Shown one piece after another: positions 48,001 to 56,364 of a stretch of 64,000 nt of DNA. The stretch comes from Caulobacter sp. (GTDB lineage Bacteria; Pseudomonadota; Alphaproteobacteria; Caulobacterales; Caulobacteraceae): positions 18,993 to 82,992 of the forward strand of contig JAUSMJ010000026.1 of assembly GCA_030645575.1 (NCBI GenBank), given 5' to 3'. Position 1 is the stretch's first letter, and each line of letters begins with the position of its first letter. Below the pieces are notes generated by a model. That model was not told the origin of the DNA and did no database searches. It saw nothing but the letters and a program-made list of their open reading frames with translations. Both the position numbers and the translations under genes were made by a program.

Positions 48001-50167
48001 GCGGGCCCTGACCCTCGACTACCGTGACGACTACGGCCGTCTGCTCGATCCGAACCTCGGCGCGCCAGCCAACGTCAACTTCGGCGCCGACCAGCTGGGC
48101 GGCGAGGGGCTGACCGTGACGCCGATCAAGTCGGTGGCCCTGTGGTCGGGGGTGGTCGAGACCGGTCTCGACGGCAAGGCGCGCATCAAGCTGCCCGCCG
48201 CCGACTTCAACGGCGAACTGCGGGTCATGGCCGTGGCCTGGACCGACGAGGCGGTCGGCTCGACCTCCAAGGCCATGACCGTGCGCGAGGCGGTGATCGC
48301 CGACCTCAACCTGCCGCGCTTCCTGGCGCCGGGCGACCGGCCGTTCGCGACGCTCGAACTGCATAATGTCGAGGGCGCCGCCGGCGGCTACACGGCCGAG
48401 ACCAGTTCCTCGGGCGGCATCGTCATGACGTTCAGGAAGCTGTTCCAGCTGGCGCTGGGCCAGCGCGTCGCCGAACGCATCCCGTTCATGGCCCCGACCC
48501 GCTCGGGCGTCGGCAAGGTTGGCTTCAGGGTCGCCGGGCCCAACTTCTCGACGGGCAAGGACTACCCGATCCAGACCCGCCTGGGCTGGAGTCCGATCAC
48601 CCGCACGACCGTCGAGCTGCAGCGGCCGGGCGAGGCCTTCACCCCGTCGGCCCAGCTGCTGTCGGGCCTCGCGGCGGGCGACGTCAGCCTGCAGGTCAGC
48701 TACTCGCCGTTCCGCGGCTTCGACCCCGGGCCGATCGCCGTGTCGCTGTCGCGCTATCCCTACGGCTGCACCGAACAGGTGGTGTCGGTGGCCTATCCGC
48801 TGCTCTACGCCCGCGAAATGGCGCCCGATCCGAAGAAGCGTTCGTCCTCGGCGGCGCTGAACGACGCGGTCGGTCGGCTGCTCGATCGCCAAACCCTCGA
48901 CGGGGCTTTCGGCCTGTGGCGGGTCGGCGACGGCGAGGCTGACGCCTGGCTGGGGGCCTACGCCACCGACTTCCTGTGGGAGGCGAAGCTGCGCGGCGCG
49001 CCCGTGCCGCAGGCGGCCGTGGACAGGGCCTTGTCGGCCATGCGCCGGATCAGCCGTCCCGAGGGCTGGGCCAGCGTCTCCTATCGTCTGGACTATCCCG
49101 AGTGGTGGTATCGCAACGAAGCCGAGTCAAAGAAGGCGACCCAGCGGATGCGCAGCCGCGCCTCGGCCTATGCCCTCTACATCCTGGCCAAGGCCGGCCG
49201 CGGCGACCTCGCGCGGCTGCGCTGGTGGCACGACGTCCACATGAAGGACGACGACTCGCCGCTGGCCCGGGCCCAGATCGGCGCCGGCCTGGCCTTGATG
49301 GGCGACCGGGCCCGCGCCCGCTCGTCGTTCAAGCGCGCGGCGGGCTCGCTCGGCTACCGCGACGAGGCCGACTGGTACCAGAGCCAGCTGCGCGATCTCG
49401 CGGCGATCATCGCCCTGGCCTACGAGGCCGGCGAGGTCGACATCGCCCGCGGCCTGCAGGGGCGGCTGGAGAACGCCGTCCGCGATCCCGACTCGCTGAA
49501 CACCCAGGAGCAGGCCCGCCTGCTGCAGGCGGCCTCCTTCATGCTCAAGGCCGCCGGGGTCATGCGCGTCGATGCGGCCGGGGCCATCGCCCTGACCCCG
49601 GCCGGCGGCGCCCCGCGCTGGTCGGTCGGCCGGCTGGCCGACGCCGTCTTCACCAACAAGGGCTCGGGCGCCCTGTGGCGGACGGTGACGGTGCGTGGCA
49701 CGACGGTCGAGGCGCCGGGCGCGGCGGGCAATGGCCTGTCGGTCGACAAGCGCTTCTTCACCATGCAGGGCGGGACGGTGAACCTGTCGGCCCTGCGCCA
49801 GGGCGACCGGATAATCGTGCTGGTCCATGGCCGCTCGACGCAGAACCGCACCGTGCCGCTGGTCGTCGATGACGCCCTGCCGGCCGGCTGGGAGATCGAG
49901 ACCGTGCTCGGTCCCGAAGACGCCAAGGAGGGACCGTTCAAGTTCCTCGGCGAGCTGTCGGGCGCCGACGTGCAGGAGGCGCGCGACGACCGCTACATCG
50001 CCGCCCTCGATCTGGCTGGCGCCCGGCCCTTCGCCATGGCCTATGTGGCCAGGGCCGTGACGCCGGGCGAGTTCTTCCTGCCCGCGCCGGAGGCCCGCGA
50101 CATGTACCGGCCCAGCGTCAACGCCCGCGGCTCGGCCACGCGCACGACGATCGCGCCGGGGAGCTGA
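45047..50167 (+). CDS. Alpha-2-macroglobulin family protein with thioester motif
   Basis: 1706 aa; DRGIYRPGETVHLSALIRD, YPYGCTEQVVS (CxEQ thioester), RDDRYIAALDLAGARPFAMAYVARAVTPGEFFLPAPEARDMYRPSVNAR. Confidence 0.95.
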   Translation: MTPSDETPHEPAAEPPAEGHEPLALERPAARRPFWANWRLPVGAIAATALAAGFGGGLVTAGVLSGGFGGKGGGPTSSVASAPSEKPSLWSMFGKPRAAGAPRRGIPRPDGFAVWKTRLDTGKSDPLACIEMTKPLDPGKAYADYVLVSPDLGGTPAVSVNQKNKAELCIGGLGLTERRVTLLKGLPGAGGQTLAANADVDFTFGEKPPYVGFAGDGVILPREDADGVGIETVNVTRLSIEVWRVADRNLVRTSISAPDPTGEGDWPGDYGDDSPNDEGRVVWKGDVAVRGGAGERVTTVFPLGAVLKDMQPGGYVIKARDASSRPTAADDQDEEGEGTQPAQARRWIIFTDMAMIAYDGAESLDVVVRSLKSARVLPGTRVALVAKNGETLADARTDSSGRVRFLRPLLEGDGAMHPKMVMAYGAQGDLAVLDLDRSPVDLSKQGMAGRNAPAGGDETGGRTADGEIDGFLYADRGIYRPGETVHLSALIRDLQSRAIKDRKGELVIRRPSGVEFKRVAFDRAPTGAVTADIVLPRSAPRGRWKAVLEIEGIEQPSGQMSFSVEDFAPQRLAVSTDGQETVPVAAGETRQVSVLARFLYGAAGAGLQTQGEARIMVDPNPFPAFKDYEWGDQQTTFEEKFLELGSSVTDGDGKAVLSLATADVADATQPLKATVTASVFEPGGRPVRESLFLKVRTKPVYLGVKVEQSDATGGNAAPVALNFIAVNAKGERIAAPGASYTLISENWDYDWFQQDGRWQWRRTSRDVVVQKGALAIGAGGAARITRRLGWGDYRVVVEGPGGAKSVIRFAAGWGAPAKDAEAPDFVRISAGTGTPAQGDSVTLTIKAPYAGEAQVAVATDRVIEFKTFPVGPNGGSVTLKTSAAWGGGAYVLVSVIQPRDPSMTPKPRRALGLMYVPLDPKGRKLTIDLGTPVKLNSRAPVEVPVTVHGLSVGQRARVTVAAVDEGILRLTRFDTPDPVKWYFGKRALTLDYRDDYGRLLDPNLGAPANVNFGADQLGGEGLTVTPIKSVALWSGVVETGLDGKARIKLPAADFNGELRVMAVAWTDEAVGSTSKAMTVREAVIADLNLPRFLAPGDRPFATLELHNVEGAAGGYTAETSSSGGIVMTFRKLFQLALGQRVAERIPFMAPTRSGVGKVGFRVAGPNFSTGKDYPIQTRLGWSPITRTTVELQRPGEAFTPSAQLLSGLAAGDVSLQVSYSPFRGFDPGPIAVSLSRYPYGCTEQVVSVAYPLLYAREMAPDPKKRSSSAALNDAVGRLLDRQTLDGAFGLWRVGDGEADAWLGAYATDFLWEAKLRGAPVPQAAVDRALSAMRRISRPEGWASVSYRLDYPEWWYRNEAESKKATQRMRSRASAYALYILAKAGRGDLARLRWWHDVHMKDDDSPLARAQIGAGLALMGDRARARSSFKRAAGSLGYRDEADWYQSQLRDLAAIIALAYEAGEVDIARGLQGRLENAVRDPDSLNTQEQARLLQAASFMLKAAGVMRVDAAGAIALTPAGGAPRWSVGRLADAVFTNKGSGALWRTVTVRGTTVEAPGAAGNGLSVDKRFFTMQGGTVNLSALRQGDRIIVLVHGRSTQNRTVPLVVDDALPAGWEIETVLGPEDAKEGPFKFLGELSGADVQEARDDRYIAALDLAGARPFAMAYVARAVTPGEFFLPAPEARDMYRPSVNARGSATRTTIAPGS

Positions 50168-50170
50168 AAA

Positions 50171-50358
50171 TTCCTTCTCCCGGAAGGGAGAAGGAGGGGC
50201 CCGTCCCGCGGAGCCAAGGGCGAAGCGGGATGGGAGGTTGAGGGGTGACGGTGGAGGCAGTCGAAGCGTTGGCGAACGAGGATATCGGTCGGCGCCGTAA
50301 GCCCTCACCCTCCCGCCGCTTCGCGTCGGGCCCCTCCCTCTCCCTCCGGGAGAGGGGA
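50171..50358. repeat. Inverted pair of REP-like elements, right arm within pbpC 5' coding region
   Basis: Left ccttctcccggaagggagaaggaggggcccgtcccgcggagcc...gaagcgggatgggaggttgagggg; right ccctcaccctcccgccgcttcgcgtcgggcccctccctctccctccgggagagggg. Confidence 0.7.
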
Positions 50359-52380
50359 CTGGTCATTGGTCTGATCGCCTTCCTGTCATTCGAAGTCGTT
50401 GTCCTGACCCTAGACGCTCTGTTCCCGCCCGACCTGTCGCGCGGCCAGCGGTCCTCGCCGGTGGTGCTCGACAGGCGCGGGGCCTGGCTGCGGGCGCTGC
50501 CGGTCGAGAATGGCCGCTGGCGCATCCGGGCCGACCTCAAGCGGACCGACCCGGCCTTTCTGCGCCGACTGGTCGCCATCGAGGACGCGCGGTTCTGGCG
50601 CCATGGCGGGGTCGATCCGCTGGCCGTCGTCCGGGCCGGCGGCTCGGCCGCGCTGCGGGGCCGGATCGTCTCGGGCGCCTCGACCCTCAGTATGCAGACG
50701 GCCCGGCTGCTGGAGCCCCGACCGCGGACCCTGGGCGCCAAGCTGATCGAGATGATCCGGGCCGTGCAGCTGGAGGCGCGCTATTCCAAGCGCGAGATCC
50801 TCGCCCTCTACCTGACCCTGGCGCCCTACGGCGGCAATCTGGAGGGCGTGCGGGCGGCCAGCCTGTCCTACTTCGGCCATGAGCCCGAGACCCTGACGCT
50901 CGGCGAGCAGGCGCTGCTGATCGCCCTGCCCCAGGCGCCGGAGGCGCGCCGCCCCGACCGCCGCCCCTCGGCCGCGCGCGACGCGCGCCGGCTGGTGCTG
51001 CAGCGGATGGTCGCCGCCGGCCTGGCGACCCGCGCCGAGGCCGCCGAGGCGGACGCCGAGCCGTTGCCGGGCCGCGCCCCGTTCCCGGCCCTCGCCTGGC
51101 ACGCCGCCGGCGAGCTGGCCCGCGCCGCGCCGACCGGCCAGGCGACGGTGGTCAGCACGCTGGACGCGACGCTGCAGTCGCGGCTTGAACCGCTGGCGGC
51201 CGCCTACGCACGCGAGCAGGGGGCCGAGGCCACCGCCGCGATCATGGTCGTCGAGATCCGCGGCCGCGGGGTCCGGGCCCTCGTCGGGTCCGGCGGCCTG
51301 ACCCGGCCCGGCGGCTGGATCGACATGACCCGCGCCCTGCGCTCGCCGGGTTCGGCGCTCAAACCGTTCATCTACGCCTTCGCCTTCGACGACGGCATCG
51401 CCGCGCCCGATACCGAGATGCAGGACGTGGCCACCCGCTTCAACGACTACCAGCCCGAGGACTTCGACCGGGTGTTCCGCGGCAAGGTCACGGCGCGGGA
51501 GGCCCTGTCCCATTCCCTCAACGTGCCGGCCGTGGCGATGATGGAGCGGATCGGCCCGGCCAGCTTCCTGGCCCGGATGGAATCGGCGGGCGTGGACCTG
51601 CACCTTCCCGACGCCCGGACGCGAGCGCCGGGCCTGGCCCTGGCGCTGGGCGGGGAGGGGATCACCCTGCGCGATGTGGCCGTGCTCTACTGCGCCCTGG
51701 GCGACGAGGGTATCGCCAGGCCGCTGGCCTGGACCGAGGCGGACGCGGCCCGTCGCGAGCGTGGCCGGGGCGCGCGGCTGGTGCGGCCGGCGGCGGCGCG
51801 GCAGGTGCTCGACATCCTGCGCGACGCGCCGGCGCCCAAGGGTCGCATCCCGGGCGCCCTGACGCTGGGCGGGCCGGGCATGGCCTACAAGACCGGCACG
51901 TCCTATGGCTTCCGCGACGCGGTGGCGGCCGGGGTGGTCGGGGGCTATGTGATCGTCGTCTGGACCGGCCGGGCGGATGGCGGCGCGCGCGGCGGCTTCA
52001 CCGGGCGCGAGGCGGCCCTGCCCATGCTGTTCGACGCGGCCGACATTCTGGCGGCCCCGCGCGCCGCGCCGCCACCCATCGCGCCCAGGGGCGCGCCGGG
52101 CGCCCTGACGGCCCTGGAGCGGCCGGACCGGGGGCCGAACCTGATCTTCCCGCCCGACGGCGCGACCGTGCAGGTCGAGGCCTTCGGCCCGGCGTCGCGG
52201 GGCCTGGTCCTGGCGGCCGGCGGCGAGGGCCTGCGCTGGTATGTCGAGGGACAACCGCTGGCGCCCGATCCTGTCAGTGGGCGGACCATATGGCGGCCCG
52301 CGGCGGCGGGCTTCTACGCGCTGACGGTCGTCGATGCCCAGGGCCGCGAAGCCCGGGCCAAGGTGCGGATCAAGGGATAG
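50245..52380 (+). CDS. pbpC: Penicillin-binding protein 1C
   Basis: IEDARFWRHGGVDPLAVVRAG, GASTLSMQTARLLEPRPRTLGAKLIEMIRAVQLEARYSKREILALYLTLAPYGGNLEGVRAAS, LRSPGSALKPFIYAFAFD, SHSLNVPAV, YKTGTSYGFRDA. Start (GTG 50245 or downstream) uncertain. Confidence 0.94.
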   Translation: MTVEAVEALANEDIGRRRKPSPSRRFASGPSLSLRERGLVIGLIAFLSFEVVVLTLDALFPPDLSRGQRSSPVVLDRRGAWLRALPVENGRWRIRADLKRTDPAFLRRLVAIEDARFWRHGGVDPLAVVRAGGSAALRGRIVSGASTLSMQTARLLEPRPRTLGAKLIEMIRAVQLEARYSKREILALYLTLAPYGGNLEGVRAASLSYFGHEPETLTLGEQALLIALPQAPEARRPDRRPSAARDARRLVLQRMVAAGLATRAEAAEADAEPLPGRAPFPALAWHAAGELARAAPTGQATVVSTLDATLQSRLEPLAAAYAREQGAEATAAIMVVEIRGRGVRALVGSGGLTRPGGWIDMTRALRSPGSALKPFIYAFAFDDGIAAPDTEMQDVATRFNDYQPEDFDRVFRGKVTAREALSHSLNVPAVAMMERIGPASFLARMESAGVDLHLPDARTRAPGLALALGGEGITLRDVAVLYCALGDEGIARPLAWTEADAARRERGRGARLVRPAAARQVLDILRDAPAPKGRIPGALTLGGPGMAYKTGTSYGFRDAVAAGVVGGYVIVVWTGRADGGARGGFTGREAALPMLFDAADILAAPRAAPPPIAPRGAPGALTALERPDRGPNLIFPPDGATVQVEAFGPASRGLVLAAGGEGLRWYVEGQPLAPDPVSGRTIWRPAAAGFYALTVVDAQGREARAKVRIKG

Positions 52381-52387
52381 GGCGCCG

Positions 52388-52425
52388 GGAGGGCTTTCCT
52401 GTCCCTTGGGACTGGATAGCCCGCC
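52388..52425. repeat. 38-nt core-conserved hairpin, copy 4
   Basis: GGAGGGCTTTCC-TGTCCCTTGGGACT-GGATAGCCCGCC. Confidence 0.85.
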
Positions 52426-52443
52426 CCGACAACGCTGGTCAGG

Positions 52444-52481
52444 GACTGGATAAGCAGTCCCAAGGGACAGCTAATTCAGTC
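52444..52481. repeat. 38-nt core-conserved hairpin, copy 5 (inverted core)
   Basis: GACTGGATAAGC-AGTCCCAAGGGACA-GCTAATTCAGTC. Confidence 0.85.
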
Positions 52482-52487
52482 CCCGCA

Positions 52488-53105
52488 TCACCCCTGCTTC
52501 AGCGCGTCGGCCTCGACGGGATTGGACACCGTCACGCCGAGGTCGTTCACCAGGCCATTCGACAGGCGATAGCACCAGCCGTGCACGGACAGGCTCTGGC
52601 CCCGGGCCCAGGCGTCCTGGACGAACACGTCCGAGGCCACGTTCCGGACCTGGCGGATGACGTTCAGCTCGCACAGGCGATCCCAGCGGTCCTTGTCGTC
52701 GAGCGTCTCGAGTTCGGCGCGGTTGGCGGTGTAGACCTCGCGGATCGGATGCAGCCAGTGGTCGACCAAGCCCCGGCGCACGCCATCGACGGCCGCCCGC
52801 ACGCCGCCGCAGCCGTAGTGGCCGACGACCATCACGTGTTTCACCTTGATCACGTCCACGGCGAACTGCAGCACGCTGAGATAGTTGGCGTCCTGCGGCG
52901 GCGCGAGGTTGGCGACGTTGCGGTGGACGAACAGCTCGCCGGGATCGAGGCCGACGATTTCATTGGCCGGCACGCGGCTGTCGGAACAGCCGATCCACAG
53001 GTATTCCGGACTCTGCTGGCTCTCCAGCCGGCGGAAAAAGTCGGGGTCGATCTCGGTCTTTTTCCGCGACCAGCGACGGTTGTTGTCCTTGAGCGCGTCG
53101 AGCAC
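52488..53105 (-). CDS. Beta-carbonic anhydrase
   Basis: WIGCSDSRVPANEIVGLDPGELFVHRNVAN, VKHVMVVGHYGCGGVRAAV. Confidence 0.96.
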   Translation of the reverse strand: MLDALKDNNRRWSRKKTEIDPDFFRRLESQQSPEYLWIGCSDSRVPANEIVGLDPGELFVHRNVANLAPPQDANYLSVLQFAVDVIKVKHVMVVGHYGCGGVRAAVDGVRRGLVDHWLHPIREVYTANRAELETLDDKDRWDRLCELNVIRQVRNVASDVFVQDAWARGQSLSVHGWCYRLSNGLVNDLGVTVSNPVEADALKQG

Positions 53106-53114
53106 GGCTGTCCC

Positions 53115-53753
53115 CTAGACCTGGGCGTCAGGCTGGTTGTTCGGGTGGGCGGCGGCGATCGCGGGATGCTCGGCCGCGTGGTCGGCCGCGCCGGCGAGGG
53201 CGGGGAAGGGCGACAGATCGACCTTGAACCGGCGCGCGTTGTAGACCTGTGGCACCAGCAGGCAGTCGGCCATCGTCGGCGCCGCGCCATAGGCGAAGCC
53301 GTCGCCATGCTTCGCGATCATTGGCTCCAGCGCGGCGAAGCCGTCGCCGATCCAGCGCCGGACCCAGTCGTCGATGGCCGGCTGTCCGACATCCAGCTTC
53401 GCCAGCGCCTTGAGGATGCGCAGGTTGTTCACCGGGTGGATGTCGCAGGCGACGATGCCGCACATGGCCCGCACGACCTGGCGGTCGAACGGAACCCTGG
53501 GCAGCAGCGGCGGTTCGGGATGGGTCTCCTCGAGCCATTCGAGGATCGACAGGGACTGGGTCAGGACGTGGCCGTCAGCCTCCAGCGCCGGCACCAGATG
53601 CTGGGCGTTGACCGCGCCATAGGCCTCGCCCTGCTGCTGGCCCGCGACCAGATCGACCGGAGCATAGTCGTAGGCCAGGCCCTTGAGATTGAGGCCGATG
53701 CGGACCCGGTAGGGCGCCGAGGCGCGCCAGGCGCTGTGCAGCAGCAGGTCCAT
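53115..53753 (-). CDS. maiA: Maleylacetoacetate isomerase / zeta-class GST
   Basis: LHSAWRASAPYRVRIGLNLKGLAYDYAPVDL, QHLVPALEADGHVLTQSLSILEWLEETHPEPPLLP, DIHPVNNLRIL, MADCLLVPQVYNARRF. Confidence 0.93.
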   Translation of the reverse strand: MDLLLHSAWRASAPYRVRIGLNLKGLAYDYAPVDLVAGQQQGEAYGAVNAQHLVPALEADGHVLTQSLSILEWLEETHPEPPLLPRVPFDRQVVRAMCGIVACDIHPVNNLRILKALAKLDVGQPAIDDWVRRWIGDGFAALEPMIAKHGDGFAYGAAPTMADCLLVPQVYNARRFKVDLSPFPALAGAADHAAEHPAIAAAHPNNQPDAQV

Positions 53754-54403
53754 CAGACGATCCTGAACGACAGCGATCCGACGCCTTCGACCGATCCCTC
53801 GACCCGGTCGCCGCGCGCCAGGGGGCCGACGCCTTCCGGCGTTCCGGTGAAAACGAGATCGCCAGCTTCGAGTTTCCACAGCTTGCCGGCCTCGACGAGG
53901 ATTTCCTCGACCGACCAGATCATATCGGCGACCTGGCCGTCCTGCCGGGTCTCGCCATTGACGCCGAGCGTAATGCGGCCCCGCGGGACGATGCCGATGG
54001 CGGGAACGATGGCCGAGACCGGCGCGCTGGCGTCGAAGCCCTTGGCCGCGTCCCACGGCTGGCCCTTGGCCTTGAAACCGTTCTGCAGATCGCGGCGGGT
54101 CAGATCGACGCCGACCGCGAAGCCGAAGATCGATCCACCCTCGCCAATCGCCACGACCAGCTCGATCTCGTGGTGCAGGTCGCTGGTGGCCGAGGGGTAG
54201 GGGACATCCGCGCCGGGCGGAACCACCGCGTCGGCCGGCTTGCTGAAGAAGAACGGCGGGTCGCGGTCATCGCCGCCCATCTCGCGGCGGTGGGCCGCGT
54301 AGTTGCGGCCGACACAGAGGATGCGGCGCACGGGGAACGGCCGGTCCGAACCCTGCACGGGCACGGTCGGCTGTGGGCGGATCGGTACGGCGTACTGGGT
54401 CAT
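53753..54403 (-). CDS. Fumarylacetoacetate hydrolase family protein
   Basis: ILCVGRNYAAHRREMG, FFFSKPADAV, DLHHEIELVVAIG, GVDLTRRDLQNGFKAKGQPWDAAKGFD, GDLVFTGTPEGVGPLARGDRV. Confidence 0.95.
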   Translation of the reverse strand: MTQYAVPIRPQPTVPVQGSDRPFPVRRILCVGRNYAAHRREMGGDDRDPPFFFSKPADAVVPPGADVPYPSATSDLHHEIELVVAIGEGGSIFGFAVGVDLTRRDLQNGFKAKGQPWDAAKGFDASAPVSAIVPAIGIVPRGRITLGVNGETRQDGQVADMIWSVEEILVEAGKLWKLEAGDLVFTGTPEGVGPLARGDRVEGSVEGVGSLSFRIV

Positions 54404-54529
54404 GACGGTTTCCTAGCCAAAGCCGCCGGCAAAGTCTCGCTGTCCCTGCGCACCGCGCGTGACGCCCCCGGGATCGGAGACCGTAGTTCTTCCAGCCAAT
54501 TGACGGCGCCGCGGCCTGGCCTATGGTTC

Positions 54530-54673
54530 ATGGGAGGCGTCCTGGGGGCGATCCACTTGCTCAACCTCTTCAAACTGATCAAATGCATGCGGTTCGGGCA
54601 CCGTTGGAAGAACAGCCGGAAGAAATCCGGATTCCAGACGTGCGAACGCTGCGGCCTTCGGGTGAGGTATTAG
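54530..54673 (+). CDS. Very small protein with CxxCG motif (47 aa)
   Basis: MGGVLGAIHLLNLFKLIKCMRFGHRWKNSRKKSGFQTCERCGLRVRY; basic, FGHRW...CERCG. Confidence 0.5.
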   Translation: MGGVLGAIHLLNLFKLIKCMRFGHRWKNSRKKSGFQTCERCGLRVRY

Positions 54674-55494
54674 CGCCTGGCCGACAGCAGTTCGGCCCAG
54701 CGCCATTCGCGGGAACCCAGCGCCAGCCTGGGCGCGTCCGACCGGTCGTTTAAGGAAATCACCACGAGGCCACGCATCACGCGCGCGCGACAGGCGGCGG
54801 GAGCGAACGCCACCTCCATCGTGATCGCCTGTCGTACGCCCGCCAGTCCCTTGCCGGCCTCACGGGGGTTGCGCAGCCATTCGCCGTTCCAGACCAGGAT
54901 GGCCCCGCTCCCTTGCCCGAGGGCGCGATGCGACCGGGTCACCGCGGCTGTCACCTCGGGGTCATCGCGCAGGGCGTCCTGCAGACGGCGGACCATGTCG
55001 CAGCGTTCGGCGCTGGAGCCATTGCCGCCGCCGAGGCCTTCCGCCCCGTCACCCGTCCCGGCGACGGTCGCCCCGGCCAGGTCAGCCTCCCCCAGCGCGA
55101 CGCCGGGGTCGATCGACGCGGGACCGGCGACGACCCGCGCGATCTTTGGCGGCGGCGTTTGGCGCGGAACCCGCTGCCGCAGGGGCGGGAGAGCCGGGGG
55201 CGTCGGTCGCGGGGCCTCGGCCTTCGCCCACGGTGGCGATCCGCCCGAGCGGTCGGGCCGATCTGGCGGTGGGGGCAGCCTGGGCGCGAACATGACCGAA
55301 ACGAAGGGTGGCGGCTCAGGCTCGGGCGCCGGCGGACGTGGGACCGGGGGACCGGCGACGACCAGCGCTAACAGGGCGGCGTGGAACACGATCGCGACCA
55401 GGGCCGCCCACAGGCGCGCCCGCTCCGGTCGCCGAAGCGGGCGTTCGCCACGCGGCCGGTCCGGGATTCCCGGAAGGCGGGTCGAAGGGTTCAC
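54670..55494 (-). CDS. Proline-rich membrane-anchored hypothetical protein (TonB-like N-terminus)
   Basis: One TM (LWAALVAIVFHAALLALVVAG) then PPVPRPPAPEPEPPPF; no recognised TonB C-terminus. Confidence 0.75.
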   Translation of the reverse strand: MNPSTRLPGIPDRPRGERPLRRPERARLWAALVAIVFHAALLALVVAGPPVPRPPAPEPEPPPFVSVMFAPRLPPPPDRPDRSGGSPPWAKAEAPRPTPPALPPLRQRVPRQTPPPKIARVVAGPASIDPGVALGEADLAGATVAGTGDGAEGLGGGNGSSAERCDMVRRLQDALRDDPEVTAAVTRSHRALGQGSGAILVWNGEWLRNPREAGKGLAGVRQAITMEVAFAPAACRARVMRGLVVISLNDRSDAPRLALGSREWRWAELLSARR

Positions 55495-55721
55495 GCTGCT
55501 GTAAAATCACCCGTCCGCGTCAGCATCGTGGCGAAGATGGAGCGTTCAGACAGAATATACGATGCTCCATTTCGGGCCTATATAGAGATTATTTTCAAGG
55601 CACATCGTCCCGCACGGCGGCAACGTGGAACACGATGATTGGTTCCATTCAAATGGATTTCCAGTTTCGAAGTCGCGAGGCGACTCAGGATCGTCAATTT
55701 TATGGCTGATACTGGCCATCG

Positions 55722-56345
55722 TTGAGACATCTATCAAAAGCTAGCTGCGGCGGCGTGGGGGTTCTGTCTCATGCAGTACGGAGGAGATTTGTCTTGATAG
55801 GATCAGTGCTCAAGGCCGCCGCCACGGGAAGCCTGCTTCTCGGGGTCGGACTCATGGGAAGCGGCTGCGCCACGAAGGACTTCGTGCGCGAACAGGTCGC
55901 GGTGGTCGATACGCGGGTCACGACGGTCGGCGGCACGGCCGGCGAGGCGCTCTCGCGCGCCAAGTCGGCGCAGCAGTTGGCGGAGGGCAAGTTCCTCTAC
56001 CAGGTCGTCCTGTCCGACGATTCGGTGAAGTTCCCGGTCGATCAGAATGCATTGTCGCCGGAGGCGGAAGCGCGGCTTTCCGAGCTGGCGCAGCGTCTGG
56101 CGAGCGAAAACCGCAACGTCTACCTGGAAATTCAGGGCTTCACCGACGCCACCGGGGATACGGCCTACAATGAACGGCTGGGCGAGGCCCGCGCCGAAGC
56201 GGTTCGGCGTTACCTGAACAAGGCCGGCGTCGCCCTGAACCGGATGGCGACCATCTCCTACGGCGAAGAATCGCCGGTGGCGCCCAACGAAACGCCCGAA
56301 GGTCGGGCCCAGAACCGGCGCGTCGTGATCGTAGTCCTGAGCTAA
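55722..56345 (+). CDS. OmpA-family lipoprotein
   Basis: SLLLGVGLMGSGC lipobox; VYLEIQGFTDATGDTAYNERLGEARAEAVRRYLNKAGV...PNETPEGRAQNRRVVIVV. Start uncertain. Confidence 0.9.
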   Translation: MRHLSKASCGGVGVLSHAVRRRFVLIGSVLKAAATGSLLLGVGLMGSGCATKDFVREQVAVVDTRVTTVGGTAGEALSRAKSAQQLAEGKFLYQVVLSDDSVKFPVDQNALSPEAEARLSELAQRLASENRNVYLEIQGFTDATGDTAYNERLGEARAEAVRRYLNKAGVALNRMATISYGEESPVAPNETPEGRAQNRRVVIVVLS

Positions 56346-56364
56346 CCTCGGCCAGCGGGTTCGA

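Noticed and set aside
45002-48892. 1296-aa minus-strand ORF in the track
   Set aside because: Antisense shadow of the alpha-2-macroglobulin gene caused by high GC; composition is Arg/Gly/His/Gln/Pro-rich with no motifs.
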